Shown here piece after piece: positions 1 through 8,820 of a stretch of DNA of 64,000 bases. The position numbers and the translations under genes are program-made. The notes below the pieces were generated by a model that saw nothing but the letters and a program-made list of their open reading frames with translations, was not told the origin of the DNA and made no database searches. The first letter of the stretch is position 1; each line of letters begins with the position of its first letter. The stretch is from assembly GCF_031454155.1 (NCBI RefSeq), contig NZ_JAVDQG010000005.1, positions 124,001-188,000 on the forward strand. The letters are read 5' to 3'. This DNA is from Desmospora profundinema (GTDB lineage: Bacteria > Bacillota > Bacilli > Thermoactinomycetales > DSM-45169).

Positions 1-15
1 TTCCTTTGACAACCG

Positions 16-38
16 AAAAGCCCCGCAAAGGCGGGGCT
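16..38 (-). terminator. Terminator of murI
   Basis: Eight-bp GC-rich stem (AGCCCCGC/GCGGGGCT, four-base loop) followed on the minus strand by a T-run, about 50 bases past the murI stop codon. Confidence 0.85.
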
Positions 39-88
39 GTATCGTAAGGGGTTAAATCTGGCGATAAGCGGAATCAGTCTAAGCAAGT

Positions 89-922
89 TCAGCGGATGAC
101 TGAAGTCGGCAGCGATTCTGTTTGTTCCTGCTCCACCCGGACCGGCCGATCCAGCCAGTCTTCGGCGATCGTCCGGAACGAATCCGGATCCCCGCTGGTA
201 AAAAAGAGGGATTCCCGCTGATTTTCTTCTACCAACAATCCTTTATGATACAAGATCGTGCTTAGTTCTCTCGCCGTTTCCTCAGCAGAACTGATCAGAA
301 CGACTTCCTCCCCCATTTCACGAGTGATCAGAGGAGCGATCAACGGATAATGCGTACATCCGAGGATTAATGTATCCAGTCCCTGCCCTTTTAAAGGAGC
401 CAACGCTTGGCGTACGACATCCCGGGCCAGTTTGGTGTCACCGCTTCCGCTCTCCACCAACGGAACCAAGGTGGGGCAAGCGTGGCTGACCACCTTTAAA
501 GTCGGGTCGATCCGCTTCAATGCCCTCTCATAGGCACCGCTTTGCACGGTCCCTTGGGTCCCGATGACACCGATTCGCCCGCCGGTGGACACCTTGATCG
601 CGGCACGGGCACCGGGTGTGACTACCCCCAACACAGGGATTGCAAACTGTTCGCGAATATCCTGCAGAGCAACAGCCGTAGCGGTATTACAAGCGATAAC
701 CAGCGCTTTTAAAGGGTAACGGGATAAAAAATGAACGATTTCCGTTGTAAACATTCGCACTTCGCGGGCTGATCGTGGTCCGTATGGACACCGCATCGTG
801 TCTCCGAAATAAACGACTGCCTCTTTCGGCAACTGTCGGAACACTTCCTTGACGACGGTTAGTCCTCCGACACCGGAGTCCAAGATGCCGATGGCCCCTT
901 GCGTTCGACCCTGTTGATCCAT
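89..922 (-). CDS. murI: Glutamate racemase
   Basis: Interconverts L- and D-glutamate in the cytoplasm, supplying D-Glu for peptidoglycan. The protein (277 aa) has the family landmarks: ILDSGVGGLT near residues 13-22 with the substrate-binding Asp-Ser, YFGDT near 38-42, the first catalytic cysteine in ACNTA (about C78), and the second in LGCTHYP near residue 190. Length is normal. I start at the ATG at 922; a TTG three codons upstream lies too close to the purine-rich stretch to be preferred. Single-gene unit followed by its own terminator. Confidence 0.95.
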   Translation of the reverse strand: MDQQGRTQGAIGILDSGVGGLTVVKEVFRQLPKEAVVYFGDTMRCPYGPRSAREVRMFTTEIVHFLSRYPLKALVIACNTATAVALQDIREQFAIPVLGVVTPGARAAIKVSTGGRIGVIGTQGTVQSGAYERALKRIDPTLKVVSHACPTLVPLVESGSGDTKLARDVVRQALAPLKGQGLDTLILGCTHYPLIAPLITREMGEEVVLISSAEETARELSTILYHKGLLVEENQRESLFFTSGDPDSFRTIAEDWLDRPVRVEQEQTESLPTSVIR

Positions 923-1080
923 CGTTGTCAACTATCCCCCAGTCTCATCCATTCTTTCGATTCGATATATTATATGGAAAATTCAGTGAGCCCGCTTCAG
1001 CAGAAGACCAAGGCTTTTCCTACAACTATGACGATCATTGTAGCAAAGTTCTGCAAAGAGCGAAACCGGGGAACGGAAAA

Positions 1081-1103
1081 ACTCCCCGCAAAAAACAGGG
1101 AGT
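1081..1103 (-). terminator. Terminator of the MarR gene
   Basis: An ACTCCC(C)/GGGAGT stem overlaps the MarR stop codon and continues on the minus strand into TTTTTCC. Confidence 0.7.
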
Positions 1104-1549
1104 CATTTCTTCATCTCCTGATGAAGCAGAGACAGATGTTTAGCCATTTCCTTAACCTCTTCTTCCGAAAAATGGGAGAGAACTTCCGACAGATATGCCT
1201 GACGGGCTTTCATCACATCCCGGATAATCGAGGCGCCCCGATCCAAAAGGTGGATACGAACCACGCGACGATCACGATCATCGCGAACCCGTTCTACTAA
1301 TTCATTTTTCTCCATCCGATCAATCAGGTCCGTCATCGTACTGCAAGCCAAAAACATTTTTTGACTCAGTTCTCCGATGGTCATGTCCCCATCCTCGTTC
1401 AGCCACAAAAGCGCAGTGAATTGAGGCGGGGTAATGGGGAACTCATTCAGGATATCGCGACCCTTCCGTTTCACGATCACGCTGATCTCCCGGACCAGGC
1501 GTTCAATTTCCGCTACCGTTTCAACGGACAGTTTTGCGTTAGTTTCCAT
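1103..1549 (-). CDS. MarR-family transcriptional regulator
   Basis: 148-aa winged-helix regulator. Visible core: FPITPPQFTALLWL (helices 2-3), the recognition region GELSQKMFLACSTMTDLIDRM, and the wing VRDDRDRRVVRIHL, all standard for MarR proteins, which usually act as dimeric ligand-responsive repressors. The start is ATG 1549 because AAGGAG lies eight bases upstream; an in-frame ATG at 1591 has no such site. The adjacent murI points the same way but has its own signals, so no target can be named from context. Confidence 0.9.
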   Translation of the reverse strand: METNAKLSVETVAEIERLVREISVIVKRKGRDILNEFPITPPQFTALLWLNEDGDMTIGELSQKMFLACSTMTDLIDRMEKNELVERVRDDRDRRVVRIHLLDRGASIIRDVMKARQAYLSEVLSHFSEEEVKEMAKHLSLLHQEMKK

Positions 1550-1828
1550 CACATAAACTCCTTCATATTCTTCTCCCGGGGTCAATTGCATTGTTTCCCA
1601 CCGTGTTGTTATTCAACCGTATATTCCGCCCATAGAAAGTTCAGAATCGTGAATCATCCTTGGATTTCCTGCTATCATCGTACCGAAACGTGAAACGGGT
1701 TACAAGTCCGTAAGTGAATTTACCAAGAAAGAGACCGTCGTTTTCCCTCTGAAAACCAGCGGAATAGGGGGTTTTTTCCCACCTGACAACAGCAGAGAAA
1801 ATGGATACCGGAAAACAGAAACTCTAGA

Positions 1829-3268
1829 TCATTTCCACGCCTGGACAAGCCGTTTAACAGCATCGGGAATATGTTCAATCGGCACTCCACCGTAATCCAT
1901 CAACAAAACCGGTTTTTTTCCTACAGAATGATTGGTCCAATAATGAGAAGTCGGATATACTTTGACACCATGTAGCCGCGCTTTCTCCAGCCACTCATGC
2001 TCCGTATGGCTCGCCCCCAATTCCAGCAGAAAATGAAGGCCCGCATGTTTGCCGATGATCTGAACTGCAGGGAGCTGACCGTTTAGGTTTTGGTAAAGCA
2101 AATCGTGCTTTCGACGGTACAACGTTCTCATTCTACGCATATGCCTCTCAAAATGTCCCTTTTTAAAAAAAAAGTGGAGTGTTTGTTGATGTAATCTCGA
2201 CGTCGGTTGATCGTACATGGAAAATACTCCGGTGAACCGTTTCATCCATTCTTCCGGTAATACCATGTAAGCAATTCGCAATGTGGGAATGAAACATTTC
2301 GTAAAAGAGCCGACATAAATAACCCGCCCATTTGAATCGAGCCCTTGCAACGCAGGAATAGGTCGTCGGTGGTAGCAAAATTCGCCATCGTAATCATCCT
2401 CGATAATGAATCCATCCTGTTCATATGCCCATTTCAACAATTGGATCCGTTTTTGGATGGACATGATCATTCCACATGGAAACTGATGTGAAGGAGTAAC
2501 GAATACTACATTTGTTCCACTTTTCTTTAACGCATCGATTCGAATCCCATCTTCTTCAAGAGGGACAGGCAATGTCTTCAGTCCGTTCCACCGAAACAAT
2601 TGCCTGGTGTTCGCACATCCCGGATCTTCCATACAAACGGAATCTGAAAACGATTTAACCAGCACACTGATCATACTTAGACAATGCTGACTTCCCGCCG
2701 CCAACACAATCTGGTCTGGACGACAACGTACTCCTCGCACCTGATACAAGTAGCGGGCGATATCCTCCCGCAAATGAACATCCCCCAATCTCTCCCTGCA
2801 CAGTAACAGATCCCTTTCTTCCGATTGATACACTTCATCCACTGTCTTTCTCCAAGTGCTCCACGGAAAGGCAGTCGTGTCGACGGCTCCATTTCGAAAA
2901 TCGTATAACACTGGAGGCTGATCATCCGGCGGAGCCTTGACCATTTCCACATGACCTTTTGTGAACGGCACTTTTTGATGGTGGATGGTTTTAGAATCTA
3001 AGAAATCCAACAAATGATCTTCGATCTCCGCCACATAATACCCACTGCGTGGCCGGTTATCGATATATCCCTCGGCAGTCAATTGCAGATAAGCCGTCTC
3101 CACAGTATGGCGGCTCACCTGCAGATGTTCAGCCATTTGGCGGACAGAAGGGATCCGGCTGCCTGAGGGCAATCGCTTCGATTCAATGTCTTGTTTTAAC
3201 CGGCTGTAGATTTGTTCGTATAACGGTTCCCCTCGATCCCGCGACAAAGTAAAGGTTATCGGAAACAT
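1829..3268 (-). CDS. MocR/PdxR-type GntR regulator with aminotransferase domain
   Basis: 479 aa, the usual length for MocR proteins. Residues 1-75 form a GntR winged helix (EPLYEQIYSRLKQDIESKRL, then SVRQMAEHLQVSRHTVETAY). Residues about 120-479 form a fold-type I aminotransferase domain, with GSFTKCFIPTLRIAYM around the PLP lysine (SFTK). Family members bind PLP and control vitamin B6, GABA or other amino-acid genes. The gene is divergent from an SDR gene across 165 bases, so it probably regulates that neighbour; its effector is unknown. ATG start preceded by GAGGTG. Confidence 0.92.
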   Translation of the reverse strand: MFPITFTLSRDRGEPLYEQIYSRLKQDIESKRLPSGSRIPSVRQMAEHLQVSRHTVETAYLQLTAEGYIDNRPRSGYYVAEIEDHLLDFLDSKTIHHQKVPFTKGHVEMVKAPPDDQPPVLYDFRNGAVDTTAFPWSTWRKTVDEVYQSEERDLLLCRERLGDVHLREDIARYLYQVRGVRCRPDQIVLAAGSQHCLSMISVLVKSFSDSVCMEDPGCANTRQLFRWNGLKTLPVPLEEDGIRIDALKKSGTNVVFVTPSHQFPCGMIMSIQKRIQLLKWAYEQDGFIIEDDYDGEFCYHRRPIPALQGLDSNGRVIYVGSFTKCFIPTLRIAYMVLPEEWMKRFTGVFSMYDQPTSRLHQQTLHFFFKKGHFERHMRRMRTLYRRKHDLLYQNLNGQLPAVQIIGKHAGLHFLLELGASHTEHEWLEKARLHGVKVYPTSHYWTNHSVGKKPVLLMDYGGVPIEHIPDAVKRLVQAWK

Positions 3269-3433
3269 GGGTGTTCACCTCAATCTGTCCTGGTTATTTT
3301 CTTCTTCATTGCCCCTTTAGAAGAGGACAAAATCATCTTACCATTGGGATACCGAACCCAACACCAGTCGAAAGGATGTGCGAATGAGCATCCTTTCGGT
3401 TAACACAGAAGATGCTGTATAGGAGGCAATGAA

Positions 3434-4201
3434 ATGAACACCATTCCGTTTCAAATTTCCGGAAAAAAAGTGATCGTCACGGGAGGCGGAAGTGGAATCG
3501 GAAAGCAAGTCGCCCTGCAGTTTGCCAACCAAGAGGCCGAGGTCATCATCATCAGCCGAACGGAAAAGCAGTTACGAAAAGTAGCCGCCCATCATCCGGG
3601 CCAACTGTTTCCCGTCACTGCCGATTTGAGTCGAAGAGAAGGGGTGGAAGACGCGCTCCAACAGATCATCAGCCACTGGTCGCAAATTGATGTCCTCGTG
3701 AATGCCGCAGGTGCTATCTGCGGCACATCAACCCAAGATCCGTTAATAGAAGCGGAAGAAAGCTGGCAAGAAGACATCGGCAACAATTTGACAAGCAGCT
3801 ATTTCATGAGCCACGTATGTGCACCCTATATGGCCCGACCCGGCGGCCGAATGATCAACATCAGTTCCATCGCCGCTTTTACAGGCGGAAGGAGACCGGG
3901 GGCGATGTCTTATGCCGCCGCCAAATCCGGTTTGACCGGTTTAACCTTCGCTCTGGCCAGGGAACTCAGCCCAGAAGGCATCACAGCCAATGTGATTGCA
4001 CCCGGTTTCATCGCTGATACGGATTTTACCGCTCATTGGCCCGAGGTGGCGATCCAGGGTATTGTCAGGGAAACCCCTGTCGGGCGACCTGGACACGTGA
4101 GCGATATCGCTGCGGCAGTCCAATTTCTCGCTTCAGATGAAGCCTCATTTATCACTGGGGAGATCTTGCATGTAAACGGTGGATGGACGTTCGGATATTA
4201 G
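3434..4201 (+). CDS. SDR-family oxidoreductase (FabG-like)
   Basis: 255-aa classical short-chain dehydrogenase. Visible: cofactor loop TGGGSGIG near residues 16-23, NAAGA near 90, SSIAAF with the catalytic Ser near 143, YAAAK with the catalytic Tyr and Lys near 159, and a C-terminal FITGEILHVNGGW. Such enzymes use NAD(P)H on carbonyl or hydroxyl substrates; the substrate is not evident. AGGAGG lies well placed before the ATG. The divergent MocR regulator is its likely controller. It resembles FabG, but nothing nearby belongs to fatty-acid synthesis, so I leave the symbol empty. Confidence 0.9.
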   Translation: MNTIPFQISGKKVIVTGGGSGIGKQVALQFANQEAEVIIISRTEKQLRKVAAHHPGQLFPVTADLSRREGVEDALQQIISHWSQIDVLVNAAGAICGTSTQDPLIEAEESWQEDIGNNLTSSYFMSHVCAPYMARPGGRMINISSIAAFTGGRRPGAMSYAAAKSGLTGLTFALARELSPEGITANVIAPGFIADTDFTAHWPEVAIQGIVRETPVGRPGHVSDIAAAVQFLASDEASFITGEILHVNGGWTFGY

Positions 4202-4279
4202 CTGGCTAAGGGAATAATCACATTTATCCAGTCTAGAAAAAAAGGAAGACAGCCTATTTTCATAAGGTACGGCATTTAT

Positions 4280-4330
4280 ATGAAAAAGAAGTGGATGCGT
4301 TTCTTATATAGAAGAGAGCACAGGAGATGA
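4280..4330 (+). CDS. Possible 16-codon leader peptide before the MFS gene
   Basis: ATG at 4280 opens a very basic 16-codon frame (MKKKWMRFLYRREHRR) whose TGA stop abuts the GGAGAAG ribosome site of the transporter gene. This layout resembles leader peptides that couple ribosome stalling to expression of efflux genes. The frame's own ribosome site is weak (AAGG 12 bases upstream). The reading as a leader is inference. Confidence 0.25.
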   Translation: MKKKWMRFLYRREHRR

Positions 4331-4424
4331 GGAGAAGATAGATGATCAAGCGATTGATAAAATAACATCTATATTAAAAGTTTGGTTTCCCAGTTTTCTT
4401 GTTTTCATCTCTTATAACCTGACG

Positions 4425-5627
4425 GTGTTTGTGTTAAGCTGGTTCATCACTCAGTCCCCGCTAGGCGGCGGCCAAGTTCTTGGCGTTATCGTAGGAGTCA
4501 GTAACCTCCTCGCCACCATTGTCGTAGTCATATTCTCCGGTTTAATCGATCGGGTAAGCCGGAAAAATCTCCTCCTTTTCATCCAAATCCTAATGTTCGC
4601 ACAAGTTATCTGCTTGTTGATCCCTTATACCGGCTTGGCGAAAGATTTCGTCATGATCCTGATCGTAGCGCTCATCTTCATTGGATTGGAAAGCAGCTTT
4701 TCACTATACAGCGCTACATTGGAGACCACAATCGCAGATCTTGCTCCCAAAAAGTGGCCATCTAACCGGACCGCTTTGATGATTCAGCTTCAACCACAGG
4801 TAGGCAGATCTGTTGCCCCCTTTATCGGTGGCGGTTTACTGGCTATGGGTTTAATCTCGTTAACACCAATTGCAGCAGGAATCGCTATTCTATTGACAAC
4901 AGGGCTATTACTTTTATGGTCTGAGATTGTTACTTCCGGTCAATCGGCTACCGAAAATACAAAAACATTTACTTTTCGCACCATATGGGCCGATACTCGG
5001 ATGGCAGCACGCTATATTGCCACTCAACCAGTTCTAGTCTTTATGTTGGTTATCGGTTTTGTTACTAATTTGGTTGTTTTTCCATTTTACTCATTACTGC
5101 CCGCATTCTTAGTTGAAATGTCCCCTGATAACAAAGCCGCTTTTTATGGGCGATTCTCGGGAGCATATGGGGCAGGCATGTTGATCACTTCGATGATCTT
5201 CATGAGTCTTAACAAAAACACAAATCGACCTGGAATCGTTGCTGCGGGACTCGTCCTCATGATCAGTATCGTGCTCGGTTTGGTCACAATTATTAGCAGT
5301 GAGGCTTTTTTGATTGTATCCAGCGCAGTGCTGGGTGTCCTGTTTATGATGTTGGTCATGTTCGCTGGAGGCGCTTGGCTTGATTTAACCCCATCCAAAA
5401 TCCGCGTGAGAGTTTTCAGTTTAAAGCGTTTAATCGCATTTGTTAGTATTCCACTAGGCAGTGTATTGATGGGGTTTGGAGGTGCGGCGATTGGATACAT
5501 GACTTTCCTGAGGATTCTGTTGGGAGTTGTAGTGGTAGGACTAGGAGTGACAGTCCTTCTTTGCAAGGGATGGAATCAGAAGGTGCGACGTGAAGACGAA
5601 AATCTGAAAGATAATATCGTTTTCTAA
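4425..5627 (+). CDS. MFS transporter, 5' end apparently frameshifted
   Basis: About 12 hydrophobic helices; the motif FSGLIDRVSRKNLLL matches the MFS loop 2-3 signature (GxxxDRxxRK). Resembles drug or metabolite exporters. GTG 4425 is the first start codon in the main frame but lies inside the first helix and lacks a ribosome site. Upstream, a good site (GGAG, 4331-4334) precedes ATG 4342, which reads MIKRLIK then stops at 4363. Adding one A to the AAAA run at 4359-4362 joins this start to the main frame and restores KVWFPSFLVFISYNLTVFV, a normal MFS N-terminus. So the gene carries a one-base deletion, a slippery site, or a sequencing error. Substrate unknown. Confidence 0.8.
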   Translation: MFVLSWFITQSPLGGGQVLGVIVGVSNLLATIVVVIFSGLIDRVSRKNLLLFIQILMFAQVICLLIPYTGLAKDFVMILIVALIFIGLESSFSLYSATLETTIADLAPKKWPSNRTALMIQLQPQVGRSVAPFIGGGLLAMGLISLTPIAAGIAILLTTGLLLLWSEIVTSGQSATENTKTFTFRTIWADTRMAARYIATQPVLVFMLVIGFVTNLVVFPFYSLLPAFLVEMSPDNKAAFYGRFSGAYGAGMLITSMIFMSLNKNTNRPGIVAAGLVLMISIVLGLVTIISSEAFLIVSSAVLGVLFMMLVMFAGGAWLDLTPSKIRVRVFSLKRLIAFVSIPLGSVLMGFGGAAIGYMTFLRILLGVVVVGLGVTVLLCKGWNQKVRREDENLKDNIVF

Positions 5628-5820
5628 AAAGAGTCGACAGCATTTCAAACCACCCATATTAAATCAAAAGTGTCTATCCATGACGGACTTGCAATCCAAA
5701 CAAAGGCGTCATTTCTATGCGGAGCTCATATTGACACCGTTTCTGGTCACCCTGGAAGTAACCCATCTCTTGAAGCCGCAAATTGCGAAGCGATGGATGG
5801 CTAGGAAAAAAGAAGTTCAG

Positions 5821-5850
5821 AAAAAAGCCGGACAGGGCTCCCCGTCCGGC
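5821..5850 (-). terminator. Terminator of the amidase gene
   Basis: GCCGGAC/GTCCGGC stem with additional pairing in the loop, followed on the minus strand by TTTTTT, eight bases past the amidase stop. Confidence 0.85.
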
Positions 5851-5857
5851 ACTTTGT

Positions 5858-6553
5858 TTATTTTACCTCTATTGTACTTCCGACCTTGGTCAGTTCTTTT
5901 ACTTTGATCAGTGCATTATCGGGATCTGCATACGCCCCTACCGGCTTTCCTTTATAATGCACCCGGACTAAAGACGATGATGCGGTCTCGGGGGCTTTGT
6001 AGGACTGCTTCAGTTGTGATTGTACCGCCTTGCAGATGGCTTCGGCCACCCCTCTTTGAAAACGTTTGTCCAACATCCACTCTTGCTCCATTCCACGCGG
6101 GTCATCCATAAACCCGCATTCCACCAGGACAGCGGGCATCTTGGTATCCTGCAACACTTGGAAATTGGCCACCTTTACACCACGGTTCCGTTGGTTACGC
6201 ACCTTCACTACTTCCTTCTGGATTCGCTTGGCCAGTTTTTCCGCTTGACCACCGCGTCCCACCATATACGTTTCCACCCCGTGGCCGCCACCAGCATTGT
6301 AGTGAATGGAGATAAAATAATCCGCCTTAGCATCATTGGCTTTTTTACAACGGGCACTTAACGATGGATCATGGTCGCCGCCCGTGTACACCACCGTATG
6401 CCCCTGACGTTCCAATGCCGTCTTCAGGGCGAGGGCCGTTGGTTTATTGAACTCATACTCTTTGATCACACGTCCATATTTCGGAACCGCCTTTGCCGTT
6501 CGTTTTCCCGGGGTGTTTATTCCATGCCCCGGATCTACTGCAATTTTAGCCAT
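5858..6553 (-). CDS. N-acetylmuramoyl-L-alanine amidase (Amidase_3, phage-lysin-like)
   Basis: 231 aa. Cleaves the amide bond between MurNAc and the stem peptide. Residues 1-180 are an Amidase_3 domain: DPGHG (zinc His10), a Glu ligand in KEYEFNK near 33, SIHYNAG (zinc His near 85) and LVECGF with the catalytic Glu near 146. A short tail of about 45 residues is probably a wall-binding or linker segment. There is no signal peptide, unlike housekeeping amidases, so it resembles phage endolysins or mother-cell lysins that need a holin or mother-cell lysis. No holin or other phage genes adjoin it. ATG start with GGGGTGA upstream. Confidence 0.88.
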   Translation of the reverse strand: MAKIAVDPGHGINTPGKRTAKAVPKYGRVIKEYEFNKPTALALKTALERQGHTVVYTGGDHDPSLSARCKKANDAKADYFISIHYNAGGGHGVETYMVGRGGQAEKLAKRIQKEVVKVRNQRNRGVKVANFQVLQDTKMPAVLVECGFMDDPRGMEQEWMLDKRFQRGVAEAICKAVQSQLKQSYKAPETASSSLVRVHYKGKPVGAYADPDNALIKVKELTKVGSTIEVK

Positions 6554-6580
6554 GTGATCACCCCATTCATCAAAATAAAA

Positions 6581-6610
6581 AACATGTTTATATTTTGTAT
6601 AAACATGTTT
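6581..6610. repeat. Near-perfect palindrome upstream of the amidase
   Basis: Arms AACATGTTTATA and TATAAACATGTT flank a four-base centre, about 30-60 bases upstream of the amidase ATG. It could be an operator or a terminator-like hairpin (T-rich on the plus side). Confidence 0.6.
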
Positions 6611-6938
6611 TTCTTTCTTTACGGAAAACGCTTTAAATCAATCGATTGTTTCGTTAATGTATTCAAGTATTACTAAGCTCCGCTGCAAAGCCGACTCAGC
6701 TCACATAAGAAGCCATCTGCTCATACCATGTAAAAAACAGAAAGACGGATGTCTATGTATCCCTTGAGTCCTTTTTCCAACCCCACCCAAGTACTTCCTG
6801 AGGGTACCCTCGCTCCACCCGAAGGGGTCATTCACCTGCCTGAACCCATTCATCCCTAACAATTGGATGACTTTCTGTACAGAAAAATCCCTAAGGGCAT
6901 GAAAAGAATGGCATTGTCACATTCTACTTAGACGCAAG

Positions 6939-7119
6939 GTGTGGGCATTTCATGATCTTACCTACCCACGCATTCAACTGAGCCAACACGAGTGGGAGTT
7001 CAACAATTGGATCTTGAGGAAGCCTGCTGGGTATTGACAGCGCGTACCGATGCCCTTTTCTGGTTTCACTTTATTGGTTCGTATGTACCGGTGTGGGTGG
7101 TTCGAGAAAGGAGAGGGCG
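6939..7119 (+). pseudogene. Frameshifted copy of the 9523-10047 gene fragment
   Basis: About 181 bases nearly identical, in inverted orientation, to 9551-9733. Relative to that copy, one G is missing in the run after CACGAGTGG, which breaks the frame. The corrected reading resembles VWAFHDLTYPRIQLS and VPVWVVRERRG of the other copy. The surrounding 6611-7304 holds no other convincing gene; a 34-codon Pro-rich frame starting at 6755 lacks a ribosome site. Confidence 0.7.
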
Positions 7120-7217
7120 GCTGGTGCCCAGAACGCGCACCTCTTAACCGGCATAGGATGTAGTGCTTTCACCAACTGTCCGCGCGCCGAGTCAGCCTAT
7201 TTTTCCAAGGGTCCAGC

Positions 7218-7245
7218 ACCCTGGTAGAAGCCCGTTCATACAATA
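7218..7245 (+). promoter_or_regulatory. Candidate sigma-K promoter of gerE
   Basis: AC at 7218-7219 (-35 core), 17-base spacer, then CATACAATA at 7237-7245, matching the sigma-K -10 pattern CATAnnnTA. gerE starts 60 bases downstream. In Bacillus gerE is transcribed by sigma-K. Confidence 0.6.
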
Positions 7246-7304
7246 CCATGACTGAGTCCCTTACCCTCGTGTTCTAAGAGCCCGAGCAAGGAGGGGTGAC
7301 ACAT

Positions 7305-7526
7305 TTGAACAGCAACCACAAAGGGAAGCCCTTGTTGACGAACAGGGAAAGGGAAGTTTTCGAGCTGTTGGTCCAAGACAAAACGACCAAGGAAATCGCC
7401 CAGCAACTTTTCATCAGCGAAAAAACCGTCCGCAATCATATCTCGAACGTGATGCAAAAGCTGAACGTAAAAGGACGGTCCCAAGCGGTCGTGGAACTCG
7501 TAAGACTCGGCGATCTCAAAATTTAG
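7305..7526 (+). CDS. gerE: Spore-coat regulator GerE (LuxR-type HTH)
   Basis: 73 aa with a TTG start set by AAGGAGGGG nine bases upstream; a GTG at 7296 overlaps that site. The protein is one LuxR/GerE helix-turn-helix: LLTNREREVFELLVQDKTT, then KEIAQQLFISEKTVRNHIS. It has no receiver or ligand domain, which with this length identifies GerE, the late mother-cell regulator of spore coat genes (about 74 aa in Bacillus). A sigma-K-like promoter precedes it. Intact although its surroundings are decayed. Confidence 0.93.
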   Translation: MNSNHKGKPLLTNREREVFELLVQDKTTKEIAQQLFISEKTVRNHISNVMQKLNVKGRSQAVVELVRLGDLKI

Positions 7527-7702
7527 CCCACCCCTGATGAACCCTGTCACCGGTCGGTGTGGGGTTCCTTTACTTTTGGACAAAGGAATATTCTTCGGTT
7601 TGGATGTCCATCCGTATATACATGTAGGTGGGATACACGTTGTGAAAAAACATACGATTCTCGAAAAGAAAAGGGCCATAAACGTGACATTCGGTCCTAT
7701 TT

Positions 7703-8074
7703 TTAATCACGATTCCATTGATCAAGAAGCTTGCGAAATTTCCTTGCTTTACTTTTTCTCTTCTCTTTCTTTCCGATAGGCTGAGATAAATCCTCCGTTT
7801 TTTCTTCGCTTATGAAATTCCCTGTCGGTTCTTCCAACAAATGCCTAGCTGCTTTTTCGTTTTCAGCAGCTGGGACTATTTGATGGTATGATACAAACCA
7901 CTCCCGGACCTCGTACCATCGCCGCTGTAAAATGACGCGTTTTTCCTGCCGCGATTTTTCCTGAAGGTTGTAGGGGAGACCGTCAATAAAACAAACCACA
8001 CAAACCATTACCTCCTCATCCGTAACTGCTTCGATGATGGGTTGATCGCAAACTGGGCAAAAGCGTTGTTCCAC
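7703..8074 (-). CDS. Small zinc-ribbon protein, function unknown
   Basis: About 123 aa. N-terminal CPVCDQP and CVVCFIDG, roughly 20 residues apart, form a four-cysteine zinc ribbon. The rest is charged, with a very basic C-terminus (KKEKRKSKARKFRKLL). The GTG at 8074 lies eight bases after AAGGAG; an alternative GTG at 8083 overlaps that site. Not recognised as a named family. It converges with gerE, and no operon partner is visible. Confidence 0.65.
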   Translation of the reverse strand: MEQRFCPVCDQPIIEAVTDEEVMVCVVCFIDGLPYNLQEKSRQEKRVILQRRWYEVREWFVSYHQIVPAAENEKAARHLLEEPTGNFISEEKTEDLSQPIGKKEKRKSKARKFRKLLDQWNRD

Positions 8075-8196
8075 TTCAATCACTCCTTTTCTCCCGCTAT
8101 CAGGGTTGGCTAGTACTACTTTACAATAACCCGGATAGACCTACATCGAACACTAATTTCCAGACCTTAAAAGAAGAATCGATTGGGTTACAGTAG

Positions 8197-8304
8197 TATT
8201 CCAGTTTTGCTGAAATCGACGGTGACCTGATTGACTATGTTGCTTTTTATCACTACGAAAAGCACTTCAACCTTAAGCTACCGGTCTCTATTTCAGATTG
8301 CTAA
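8197..8304 (+). pseudogene. Possible IS3-family transposase C-terminal remnant
   Basis: A short open stretch reads GDLIDYVAFYHYEKHFNLKL and then stops. This resembles the C-terminal end of IS3/IS150 OrfB integrases (LIDYIxFYNxxRxQxKLxGLSPxxYR), but the last block is lost. No other part of an IS is visible, so this is a tentative fossil. Confidence 0.3.
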
Positions 8305-8460
8305 TCCCTAACTTCTCATGCTGCTTCGTAGCTTAATGATCGGGACTTATGGGGTTCATTACTCATCTAATCTAGATCTATCAAATATTGATTCCATGGG
8401 AAATTGATTAACTCGACGAAACAAAAATACCCATGATATCCTATGGATAAAAAATAGTAA

Positions 8461-8488
8461 CGGCGGCAGGGTGGCAGCCCTACCGCCG
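8461..8488. other. Strong GC-rich hairpin in a gene-free stretch
   Basis: CGGCGGCAGGG pairs with CCCTACCGCCG (one mismatch) around a six-base loop, and further GC-rich pairing is possible to about 8505. There is no T-run. The stretch 8084-8935 has no convincing gene apart from the fossil above. Confidence 0.5.
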
Positions 8489-8566
8489 GGTAGCTGCCGC
8501 AGACGAGCGGCCACGGTTAAGCGAGATGTAACCCGCATACCATGTATTTTTTACCCAAATAACATA

Positions 8567-8597
8567 TAAAAGGCGGGGAATAACCTCGCCTTTTCTC
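8567..8597. terminator. Bidirectional terminator-like hairpin
   Basis: AGGCGGGG/CCTCGCCT stem with an AATAA loop, preceded by AAAA and followed by TTTTCTC. It ends whatever is transcribed from the 8460 region. Confidence 0.6.
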
Positions 8598-8786
8598 GTA
8601 ACGATAAATTCCCTCTAACAGGGGATCCTTACGTTCGAGTTATATCCGAATCAAACCTAACTCGGAGCGGAGCCCGAATGGACTGAACTCGTAGCCATCT
8701 TTTCTAAGGGTTCAATGCATAAAACGATGCGAGTGAGTATGAAGTTTCATTTTCAGGAAATGTTCAAAAGTAAGCTTAATCAAGCC

Positions 8787-8820
8787 CCTTAAGACCGACG
8801 GCAAATCGGAAGGTTTTTTT
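8787..8820 (+). terminator. Terminator-like hairpin
   Basis: Nested stems CCTT/AAGG and CCGA/TCGG followed by seven Ts. No intact plus-strand gene lies directly upstream, so it may end a small RNA or a decayed gene. Confidence 0.4.

Noticed and set aside
5680-5907. 75-codon plus-strand frame after the MFS gene
   Set aside because: No ribosome site; runs through the amidase terminator and into the amidase gene on the other strand.
6755-6859. 34-codon Pro-rich frame
   Set aside because: No ribosome site and no recognisable features.
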